In this document: positions 1 through 5,291 of the stretch, in pieces | Layout: each line of letters opens with the position of its first letter | Position numbering within the stretch: the first letter of the stretch is position 1 | Assembly (NCBI GenBank): GCA_938004375.1 | Contig: CALKWH010000448.1 | Span: 1 to 11,611, forward strand | Direction: 5' to 3' | Length of the DNA: 11,611 nucleotides | Origin: an uncultured Pseudomonadota bacterium | Lineage (GTDB): Bacteria; Myxococcota_A; Polyangia; HGW-17 | Translations under genes and position numbers: made by a program | Notes under the pieces: generated by a model | Seen by the model: the letters and a program-made list of their open reading frames with translations, nothing else | Database searches by the model: none | Told to the model about the DNA's origin: nothing

Positions 1-48
1 CGACCCCCGAGATCTACACTCTTTCCCTACACGACGCTCTTCCGATCT
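1..48 (+). other. Illumina universal (P5-side) adapter, not genomic
   Basis: The first 48 bases match the Illumina TruSeq universal adapter, ending in the diagnostic GCTCTTCCGATCT, with one apparent mismatch near base 6. They are library sequence. Genomic DNA begins at about base 49. Reading frames that run into this block gain an artificial tail: on the minus strand the truncated receptor frame ends in DRKSVV and a stop, all encoded by adapter. Confidence 0.97.
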
Positions 49-785
49 AGCTCGCCGAACTCGTTGGGCGGGACCGGCGCGTGGACGGGGCGCGCGTCGG
101 AGAAGGTTTGGGTCGCGCGCAGGAACCCTTCGAGGGGGCGTCGGAAGTTCCGCAGGACGAGGAACATGACAAAAAACGAAAGGAACACCGCGGCGCCGGA
201 GAACAACAGCAACTGCCAGGTCATCTCCCGGTTCGTGTCTCGGGCGTCATCGAGCAAGGTGGACGCCTTCCGGCGGGCGAAGTCATCGACGACCGCAAGG
301 GCCTCGGTCAGGCTTCTCTCCTTGATCCCGGCCGAGCCGTGGGGGAGCATCCGCGCGCGCGCCTCGTCCGCCTGGCCCCGGGAGACCAGCTCCAGGGTGA
401 GGGTCCGCTCGGTGCTCCATTCGCGGATCAGCCGCCTGACCCGCTCGAGGTCGGCCTTGGGTCCGAGATACAGTTGGACCAGTACGGACATGGCCTGTTC
501 GATCCGTCGCTGCTCCTCCTCGATGTCGCGCAGCAGGGAGGCGCGGGTCTCGCTGTCGGTCTCCCGGAGCAGGTCTCGATGCATCCAACGGATGGTGAGC
601 ACGGAGGTCGCGACCTGTTGGGCGGCATCGCGCACGTGCATCGGGTGCGCGTGCATGATTTCGGTCGAGTCCCGAAGCTGCCCCGCCCGGAACAGGGCCA
701 GGGCGATCAGCGCGATCCAGAGCACCAGCAGGATCCCGAACCCGAGGAGGATTTGGCGGCGGATGGGCAGTCGGTGCGCTCTCAT
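49..785 (-). CDS. Membrane receptor with four-helix-bundle sensor and HAMP domain (3' part missing)
   Basis: N-terminal part (about 245 residues) of an inner-membrane signalling protein. A short cytoplasmic segment leads to TM1 (about residues 12-32). A helical, charged periplasmic region of roughly 150 residues follows. It opens with HAHPMHVRDA, resembling four-helix-bundle sensor domains that carry an HPxxV-A motif on chemoreceptors, histidine kinases and GGDEF proteins. TM2 is about 188-211. A HAMP domain starts directly after it and is cut at NEFGEL, where the adapter begins, so the output domain is missing and may be a methyl-accepting, kinase or c-di-GMP module. The ATG at 785-783 overlaps the cheR stop (784-782) as ATGA and has GGAG five bases upstream, so it is probably translationally coupled to cheR. 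A longer in-frame start up to base 974 would lie inside cheR and is rejected. The cheR partnership favours a chemoreceptor-like protein, but a histidine kinase is equally possible. Confidence 0.85.
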
Positions 786-1612
786 GGGACTCCGTTCGCG
801 CCCAGGAAGAAGGGGCCATCGGGGCATACCGTGAAAAAACCGGAACGTTTCACGATACCGACCTCGGACGGTCCGACCATGAGCACCCCGCCATCGGAGA
901 GCGCCCGCCGCAGGTTCCCCAGGATGCGAACCTGTGCAATCGGAGTATAATAAATCAGGACATTGGCGCAACAAATAAAATCAAATCCTCCAAAAACAGC
1001 CTCCGGAGGAGAAAAGGAATGCGCGTCGAGCAGGTCGTGGTGGAAAAACCGCACCCGGGCCAGCAGCTCCGGGACCGGCGAGAACCCCTGTGGATGGGGC
1101 ACGAACCAACTCTTCAAACGACCCAACGTGAGACCTTGGAGCTGGTTCTCCGGATAGACCCGGGGTGAGGACGGTGAGAACACGGCGGCAACGGAGTCCG
1201 AGGCGATGAGGGTCGAGCGGCCGGTCCCTGGTCGGACCCGCTCGAGCTCCTCGAGCAGGATGGCCAGCGATAGCGCCTCCTGGCCTTCGGCGCAGCCCGC
1301 GGACCAGATTCGGAGCGTGTCCCGGGAGATCAAGCCGGGCAGGATTTGCCGCTCCAGCACACAATACGACCAGGGATCCCGGAAAAAGGCCGAGGTGGAG
1401 TTGAAGCAGGCTGCGTGCAGCGCGGAGAGCTCTTCCGGAGCCTGCCTGGCGCACTGGAGCCACTCCTGCAGTGTGGTCAACCCGAGCGCGTCGAGCCGCC
1501 TCGCCAGGGCGTCTTGCAGGCATTCTTCGTTGAAATCCTCCAGACAGGACTCGGCCACACCTCGCCAGGCACCGAACTCGGAGAGCAAACCGGTCAGATC
1601 CCATGTATGCAT
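782..1612 (-). CDS. cheR: CheR-type SAM-dependent protein methyltransferase
   Basis: A 276-residue protein of the CheR family, which methylates glutamates of chemoreceptors using S-adenosylmethionine in the cytoplasm. In order are a helical N-terminal domain (about 1-70), the CheR signature TSAFFRDP (about 73-80), SAM-binding motif I SAGCAEGQE (about 104-112), an acidic residue after beta-2 in ASD (about 137-139), FDFICCANVLIYY (about 210-222) and GPSE (about 247-250). The length matches stand-alone CheR. Two motif positions deviate: the usual GEE reads GQE and the usual CRN reads CAN, so activity is likely but not certain. The ATG at 1612 is chosen because GGGAG lies eight bases upstream; an in-frame GTG at 1663 has a poor site. 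The gene follows the phosphodiesterase gene after 114 bases and overlaps the downstream receptor gene by four. Codons in the CANVLIYY region are unusually AT-rich. Confidence 0.88.
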   Translation of the reverse strand: MHTWDLTGLLSEFGAWRGVAESCLEDFNEECLQDALARRLDALGLTTLQEWLQCARQAPEELSALHAACFNSTSAFFRDPWSYCVLERQILPGLISRDTLRIWSAGCAEGQEALSLAILLEELERVRPGTGRSTLIASDSVAAVFSPSSPRVYPENQLQGLTLGRLKSWFVPHPQGFSPVPELLARVRFFHHDLLDAHSFSPPEAVFGGFDFICCANVLIYYTPIAQVRILGNLRRALSDGGVLMVGPSEVGIVKRSGFFTVCPDGPFFLGANGVP

Positions 1613-1620
1613 GTTATATG

Positions 1621-1625
1621 CTCCC
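1621..1625 (-). promoter_or_regulatory. Ribosome binding site deciding the cheR start
   Basis: On the minus strand this reads GGGAG, with an eight-base spacer to the ATG at 1612. The alternative in-frame GTG at 1663 has only a weak TTGAG nearby, so the shorter protein is preferred. Confidence 0.6.
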
Positions 1626-1685
1626 AACAGTGAATAGAGCCGATATGGGGCAACAGCGCTCACTACTCAATCGACGCTCGGGCTG

Positions 1686-1703
1686 TTTTTTTTAATTTTT
1701 TTT
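1686..1703 (-). promoter_or_regulatory. Phased A-tracts (A8-TT-A8), possible UP element or curved DNA upstream of cheR
   Basis: On the minus strand two runs of eight A are separated by TT, placing the A-tract centres ten bases apart, about one helical turn. Such phasing is known to bend DNA, and AT-rich DNA upstream of promoters can act as an UP element. The tract lies in the 114-base gap between the phosphodiesterase and cheR genes, 73 to 91 bases upstream of the cheR ATG. I found no convincing -35/-10 pair between it and cheR (TTGAGT, 17 bases, CATATC is weak), so a separate cheR promoter remains speculative. Read on the plus strand it is a T-run without a preceding hairpin. Confidence 0.3.
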
Positions 1704-1726
1704 CCAACGTTGACTTCAGACCGGCT

Positions 1727-3529
1727 TCAGCGCGTCCGAATCCACGCCTCCAGTTGGTCCGGAGGCATGGGCTTCGCCAGATAAAACCCCTGGGCGTAGG
1801 TACAGCCGACGGTCTGCAGCCGGGTGTAGGTCGCCTCGTCCTCGATGCCCTCGGCGGTCACCGCGAGCCCCAGCCCGCGGCAGAGTCGGATCGTCGCCTC
1901 GACGATGCTGGCGTCGCGGGGATCCTTGAGCATGCCGAACACGAAGGTCCGGTCGATCTTGACCTCGTCCACCGGAAGCTCCCGGAGAAACGCCATGGAG
2001 GAATATCCCTGGCCGAAGTCGTCGATGGCGATGCGCACGCCCAGCGCGCGAAGCCGGCCCAGGGCGGCGGCGGCCTCGACCGGCGCCGCCAGGATGGCCG
2101 CGTCGGTGATCTCGAGGGACAGGAGCGCCGGCGGCAGCCCGCCCTCCTGGAGCAGCCGGGCGACGAGGGAGGGGAGGCCGGGGTCGAGCAGGTTGGCCGT
2201 GGAGAGGTTCACGGCCACCGAGAGCGGGAGGCCGGCCTGCTCCCACTCCCGGGCCTGCCGGATCGCGTCCCGCAGCACCCACTCCGTGAGGGCGTGAATC
2301 AACTGGGTCTTCTCTGCGAGGGAGATGAACCGTCCCGGCGGCATGAAACCTTTGGTGGGGTGGATCCAGCGGACCAGTGCCTCGGCGCCCGCGGCCCGGC
2401 CCGAGGCGAAATCGATCTGTGGCTGGTACTGGAGGACCATCTCGCCGTTCCGGATCGCGTTGCCCAGATCCCGGACCAGGGAGAGCTCCTCGAGGGACAG
2501 GCGGTTCACGGGGCGTTCACAGGAGACCATCGGTTTGGACTCGGCGAGGGCTTTTTGCAGCGCGGCGGCACAGGTCGCGAGGGGACCATCGACCTCACCC
2601 GCCGTCGTTCCGGGGGCCAGGAATCCGACGGAGGCCTCCAGCCTGAGCTCGAGACCGTCGATCAAATACGGCGCGTCCAACTGCTGCCTCACCTGGTGGA
2701 TCAGGGACTCGAAGTCCTCGGTCCCGGACGCGTGATCCTGGAGCATGGCGAAGGTGTCCTCGCCCACCCTGGCCAGGAACACGCCGTCCTCCTCGAACGG
2801 GAAGAGGCGGCCGGCGACCTCCTGCAGGAGTCTTTCGCCCGTGACCGGATCGAGACAGCCGCGCATGTTGCTCAGCCCCCTCAGGCCGAACAGCGCGAGC
2901 CCGAAGGGGTGCGTCCCATGAGAAAGCCGCCTTTGGAGCTCCTCGCCCAGCTTCTTCTCATTCCATAATTTGGTGCAAGGATCGAGATGGGCGAGCCTGT
3001 CCCGCAGGCGCCTGTCCAGCCGGAAAAGGGCCTCGATCATCACCGAGGCGTCGATCAACATCATGCGGTCATAGTAGGACAGCACATCCAGGTCCGCGGC
3101 CTCGGGGGCCAGATGTTCGCGCAGGAAATCGACGCTGCCGCCCATCAGCCTCATGATCCCCGAGGTGAAGATGAAGGGGTTGACCGCGCTCTGGTGCACC
3201 CACAGCCCGATCCGCAGGCAGAGCCGGTTGCGCGTCTCGTCGAAAGGCCCCAGGAACAGGGAGGGGAAGTACTCCCGCATGGCCTGCCTGAGCCGCTCGG
3301 GCGCCTCGGCCAGGGGCTGGTGCTCGTGGGCCTCCGAGAAGTGGCTGATGAAGGCGAAGAAGCTCTCCTCCCAGGCAGGATAGGATGACGAGGCCAGGTT
3401 GTGGATGGCGCGCAGGGTCTCCTGGCTCCGGACCTCGGGGCGCGGTCGCAGGAACCGGTCACCGGTCTTCTCCGAACCGGCGCTGAGCTCGCGTCGCAGT
3501 TGCTCGATCAGTTCGTTCTCTGGAATCAT
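1727..3529 (-). CDS. Globin-coupled-sensor-like protein with degenerate GGDEF and intact EAL (predicted c-di-GMP phosphodiesterase)
   Basis: A 600-residue soluble protein predicted to hydrolyse c-di-GMP to pGpG. The N-terminal 165 residues are all helical and resemble globin-coupled sensors: a segment like helices A-C (about 50-66), REYFPSLFLGPFDETRN (about 85-101), then RIGLWVHQSAVNP with His112 as candidate proximal haem ligand. The GGDEF domain (about 185-335) is degenerate: the signature reads GEDTF (256-260), losing the second glycine and the glutamate, so cyclase activity is unlikely. The EAL domain (about 350-600) keeps every expected catalytic or metal residue: E383 of EAL, N441 of NLS, E473 of EIT, D503 and D504 of DDFGQGYSS, K524 of KID, and E560 and E563 of EGIE. 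The start at 3529 has GGGAGG seven bases upstream; an in-frame ATG at 3544 overlaps that site. It is divergent from the PilZ gene. Haem binding is inference; another helical sensor is possible. Confidence 0.85.
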   Translation of the reverse strand: MIPENELIEQLRRELSAGSEKTGDRFLRPRPEVRSQETLRAIHNLASSSYPAWEESFFAFISHFSEAHEHQPLAEAPERLRQAMREYFPSLFLGPFDETRNRLCLRIGLWVHQSAVNPFIFTSGIMRLMGGSVDFLREHLAPEAADLDVLSYYDRMMLIDASVMIEALFRLDRRLRDRLAHLDPCTKLWNEKKLGEELQRRLSHGTHPFGLALFGLRGLSNMRGCLDPVTGERLLQEVAGRLFPFEEDGVFLARVGEDTFAMLQDHASGTEDFESLIHQVRQQLDAPYLIDGLELRLEASVGFLAPGTTAGEVDGPLATCAAALQKALAESKPMVSCERPVNRLSLEELSLVRDLGNAIRNGEMVLQYQPQIDFASGRAAGAEALVRWIHPTKGFMPPGRFISLAEKTQLIHALTEWVLRDAIRQAREWEQAGLPLSVAVNLSTANLLDPGLPSLVARLLQEGGLPPALLSLEITDAAILAAPVEAAAALGRLRALGVRIAIDDFGQGYSSMAFLRELPVDEVKIDRTFVFGMLKDPRDASIVEATIRLCRGLGLAVTAEGIEDEATYTRLQTVGCTYAQGFYLAKPMPPDQLEAWIRTR

Positions 3530-3536
3530 CCGTGAT

Positions 3537-3542
3537 CCTCCC
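3537..3542 (-). promoter_or_regulatory. Ribosome binding site deciding the phosphodiesterase start
   Basis: GGGAGG on the minus strand, seven bases before the ATG at 3529. The upstream in-frame ATG at 3544 shares a base with this site and lies only about six bases from the predicted transcription start, so it is unlikely to be used. Confidence 0.7.
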
Positions 3543-3556
3543 ATTGGGTGAGGGAA

Positions 3557-3585
3557 ATGAAACGGCGTTCACCGCCACAAGTCAA
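3557..3585 (-). promoter_or_regulatory. Candidate sigma70-type promoter for the phosphodiesterase gene
   Basis: On the minus strand a -35-like TTGACT (3585-3580) is followed after exactly 17 bases by TTTCAT (3562-3557), matching four of six positions of TATAAT. Transcription would start near 3550, giving a leader of about 20 bases that contains the GGGAGG site. The spacer contains a small inverted repeat, GGCG-GTGAA-CGCC, that could be an operator. There is no experimental support; GC-rich genomes often have poorly conserved promoters. Confidence 0.4.
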
Positions 3586-3611
3586 TCAGAAAATTGTCCT
3601 GGTTCTTTTTC

Positions 3612-3640
3612 TTGCAAACCGGCAGGCGCTAGGTGATGAT
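3612..3640 (+). promoter_or_regulatory. Candidate sigma70-type promoter for the PilZ gene
   Basis: TTGCAA (3612-3617), a 17-base spacer and GATGAT (3635-3640) match the consensus boxes at four of six positions each. The predicted start near 3647 would give a leader of about 15 bases containing GAGG (3652-3655), six bases before the ATG at 3662. This is weak but correctly spaced. Together with the minus-strand candidate it would make 3530-3661 a compact divergent promoter region. Confidence 0.28.
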
Positions 3641-3661
3641 TCCCACCATCCGAGGTGCCCG

Positions 3662-4543
3662 ATGTTCACCAACAAGCGTCGCTTCCCACGATTTTCCTAT
3701 GTCGCGCCGGTGCTCTTCCGGTTGCCCGAGGACACCTTGTGGTCCATCGGGTCGATCGTCGACATCTCTCTGGGCGGCATCTTCTTCAAGACCCAGCGAA
3801 TCATGAAGGATCGCCATACGCTGCAGTTCCGGCTCGCCAATCTGCTCGACGGGGTCCTGGTGATGGTGTCCGGCAGCATGGTGCGCATCGTCGACGACGC
3901 CCCGTACGGGGCGGGGGTGGCCGTCGAGTTCGCCATGCCCGGGTCCTCCCCCGAACTGAAGAAGCTCTGCGATTACCTGATGCAGGCACAACCGGAGTCG
4001 ATGATTCCGGCCATGCAGCAGCAGGCCGCAAGCACGTTCGACATCGCCAAGTCGCTCTCCTTGGCCAGGACCATCCTCGATGGCATCCAGTACATGAATT
4101 ACTATCAACTCCTCGGACTCACGCACAGCGCCACGACAGCCCAGCTCGTGGAGATGCGCAACACCATGCTTTCGGAACTCAACCTGCCCCAGCAGGACAA
4201 CATGCTGTCCGCAGATCGCAAGCTCCTCGCGGACGCCATCGTGATGATCCAGCAGGTCGGCGACATCCTGTGCAACCCGTTGAAGAGGCTCGCCTATGAC
4301 CTCTCCCAGGGGCAGGTCGATCCCTTCGTGGTGCGCGCCCTCGCCCATGATTACCAGATCGACATCCGGCCCTTTTCCGCGCTGTGGCAGCAAAAGCACG
4401 CCGACCGGATCCGGCGGGCCGCCGGGCTCTGGGCCGAGGCGCTGGCCGACCAGGCGTCCGGTCAACTCGAGACCGCCCGTGAGAAGGCGCGTGAGGCCAT
4501 GGAGCTGGACCCCTTCAATTTCAAATATTCCGTGGGTTTTTAA
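3662..4543 (+). CDS. PilZ-domain c-di-GMP receptor with degenerate J-domain-like and TPR-like C-terminal parts
   Basis: A 293-residue cytoplasmic protein. The PilZ domain (about 4-108) has both c-di-GMP-binding motifs: RxxxR at R6-R10 and DxSxxG at D34-G39. A linker with a Gln-rich stretch near 118-121 follows. Residues about 146-213 look like a J domain: NYYQLLGL at the start, a middle helix, then an AYDL ending after NPLKR, as in J-domain helix IV. The HPD tripeptide that stimulates Hsp70 is absent (ELNLPQ occupies roughly that place). The last 45 residues resemble one TPR hairpin ending in ELDPFNFKY. It probably turns c-di-GMP binding into a protein-protein interaction; the partner is unknown. 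The start at 3662 has GAGG six bases upstream; the open frame extends back to 3548 but would run through the promoter region. Its stop overlaps that of the convergent methyltransferase gene. Confidence 0.85.
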   Translation: MFTNKRRFPRFSYVAPVLFRLPEDTLWSIGSIVDISLGGIFFKTQRIMKDRHTLQFRLANLLDGVLVMVSGSMVRIVDDAPYGAGVAVEFAMPGSSPELKKLCDYLMQAQPESMIPAMQQQAASTFDIAKSLSLARTILDGIQYMNYYQLLGLTHSATTAQLVEMRNTMLSELNLPQQDNMLSADRKLLADAIVMIQQVGDILCNPLKRLAYDLSQGQVDPFVVRALAHDYQIDIRPFSALWQQKHADRIRRAAGLWAEALADQASGQLETAREKAREAMELDPFNFKYSVGF

Positions 4544-5115
4544 ATAAAGAGGGCCGGCGTCCGGCGGGCGTAATCGCGCCAGGCGTCGCCGAAACGCTCG
4601 GCCAGCGCGCGCTCCTCGACGCGGATGCGCCAGGCGAAGACGGGCACCGGCAGCACGAAAAAGAGCGCCAGGCCCGCAGCGCTCGAGAACGCCAGGGGAA
4701 AGCCCAGGAACAGGTACAGGGAGCCGGCGTAGAGCGGGTGGCGGGCGTAACGGTAGAGCCCGGTGGTGATGAGTTGGTGATCGTCGTGCAACGTCACCGC
4801 GGGATCGTAGAAGCGCCCCAGGTGGAGAAAGGCCACCGCGCGCAGGCCCACGCCCAGGGCCAGGATCAACGCGCCGGGCCAGCCGGTGAGGGCCGGAAGC
4901 GCGCCCCGGCCGTCGGGCCAGCCCCACCACGCCGCCTCGGCCACCGAGGCCACCCAGACCAGCGCGCAGGATCCGATGGCGAGCATGCTGGCGAGCTCCT
5001 GGCGCGCGCGACTGGTGGCGCGCCCGCGACGGATCAGCGCGGCGAGCTCGACGACGGCGAACACGGCCAACAATACCAGCGCGGTCCAGGCGGGAGCGGG
5101 GAGAGGGAAAATCAT
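4540..5115 (-). CDS. ICMT-like integral membrane methyltransferase family protein
   Basis: A 191-residue membrane protein with hydrophobic segments at about 8-28, 42-62, 80-98 and 130-160. The C-terminal half carries the hallmarks of the isoprenylcysteine carboxyl methyltransferase / phospholipid methyltransferase superfamily: LGRFYDP (about 99-105), TTGLYRYARHPLYAG (about 117-131), and RIRVEERALAERFGDAW (about 163-179) followed by DYARRTP. In this family the RHPxY and EE elements lie in the SAM-binding site facing the cytoplasm. Bacterial members methylate varied, mostly unknown small or lipid substrates, so the substrate cannot be named. The ATG at 5115 is the first methionine of the hydrophobic N-terminus; no strong ribosome binding site precedes it. 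The gene is flanked upstream by a repeat-bearing intergenic region and converges on the PilZ gene with overlapping stops. It is not obviously part of either neighbouring cluster. Confidence 0.85.
   Translation of the reverse strand: MIFPLPAPAWTALVLLAVFAVVELAALIRRGRATSRARQELASMLAIGSCALVWVASVAEAAWWGWPDGRGALPALTGWPGALILALGVGLRAVAFLHLGRFYDPAVTLHDDHQLITTGLYRYARHPLYAGSLYLFLGFPLAFSSAAGLALFFVLPVPVFAWRIRVEERALAERFGDAWRDYARRTPALFI
4553..4565 (-). terminator. Possible weak intrinsic terminator at the end of the ICMT-like gene
   Basis: On the minus strand GCCGG-ACG-CCGGC forms a 5-bp, three-base-loop hairpin within the last codons of the methyltransferase gene, followed by CCTCTTTATTT across the stop. 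The stem is short and the T-stretch interrupted, so this is a weak call. It is the only terminator-like structure seen at the convergent junction. Confidence 0.28.
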
Positions 5116-5178
5116 GGGGCGCTCATTCTGAAGGTCCGGGGGGCCGACATGTCAGTCTGGAATCTCTCCTGTTCCACG

Positions 5179-5214
5179 TCGAAATCGAAATCGAAATCGA
5201 AATCGAAATCCAAA
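5179..5214. repeat. TCGAAA hexanucleotide tandem repeat (five perfect copies plus one imperfect)
   Basis: Five perfect TCGAAA units occupy 5179-5208, followed by one unit with a single change (TCCAAA, 5209-5214). The repeat is wholly intergenic. Its hexamer period preserves reading frame and it is relatively AT-rich against a GC-rich background. It could be a simple-sequence repeat arising by slippage, or a dispersed genomic repeat of this lineage; one window cannot tell which. Confidence 0.95.
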
Positions 5215-5242
5215 CGGTCCTATCCTGGGACTGTATTATTCC

Positions 5243-5257
5243 GGCCACGTCGTGGCC
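5243..5257. repeat. 15-base near-perfect palindrome
   Basis: GGCCACG and CGTGGCC, two 7-base complementary arms, flank a single T. The one-base gap makes it a poor RNA hairpin but a plausible site for a dimeric DNA-binding protein. It lies seven bases from the adjacent terminator-like hairpin and may instead be part of a compound termination structure. Confidence 0.5.
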
Positions 5258-5263
5258 TCAAAC

Positions 5264-5287
5264 GGGACGCCCTTTAGCGGGCGTCCC
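5264..5287 (-). terminator. Intrinsic terminator-like hairpin after the macroglobulin operon
   Basis: Perfect 9-bp arms, GGGACGCCC and GGGCGTCCC, flank a six-base loop, four bases past the stop of the last operon gene (5292). On the minus strand the stem is followed only by GTTTG, a short T-stretch, so termination may be partial or assisted. On the plus strand GTTTTCC lies 11-17 bases past the stem, so bidirectional action is less likely. Confidence 0.6.
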
Positions 5288-5291
5288 TGGG

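Larger units (their letters stand above)
5116..5291. other. Intergenic region with hexamer repeat, near-palindrome and hairpin
   Basis: A 176-base gap between the start of the ICMT-like gene and the end of the macroglobulin operon. It holds the TCGAAA repeat, a 15-base near-palindrome and a strong hairpin, listed separately, plus a short GACATGTC palindrome at 5146-5153. No credible small gene was found: the plus-strand frame crossing it encodes only a Lys-Ser repeat from the hexamers. A promoter for the methyltransferase gene should lie here, but no good box pair was found. Confidence 0.7.

Noticed and set aside
64..950. Two plus-strand open frames of 256 and 289 codons opposite the receptor and cheR genes
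   Set aside because: They are antisense to genes with clear domain motifs, are Arg/Ser/Gly-rich low-information translations typical of GC-rich shadows, and resemble no family.
1019..1165. Short plus-strand frame with a GGAGGAG site just upstream, antisense to cheR
   Set aside because: The GGAGG is half of a CCTCCGGAGG palindrome formed by cheR codons; the 48-residue translation has no recognisable features.
3590..3620. Possible sigma54 promoter upstream of the PilZ gene (TGG ... TTGCA)
   Set aside because: The GG and GC elements are 11 bases apart where sigma54 promoters need 10, and the -24 box is otherwise poor.
3629..4930. Minus-strand open frame of 433 codons opposite the PilZ gene
   Set aside because: It spans both the PilZ gene (antisense) and the ICMT-like gene (wrong frame). 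Both of those have convincing motifs; this frame has none.
5116..5291. Possible chimeric junction between two unrelated fragments
   Set aside because: The left and right regions differ somewhat in AT-rich patches and the repeat lies here, but gene ends on both sides are intact with a proper terminator-like hairpin, and no adapter or duplicated sequence marks a join. Read mapping would settle it.
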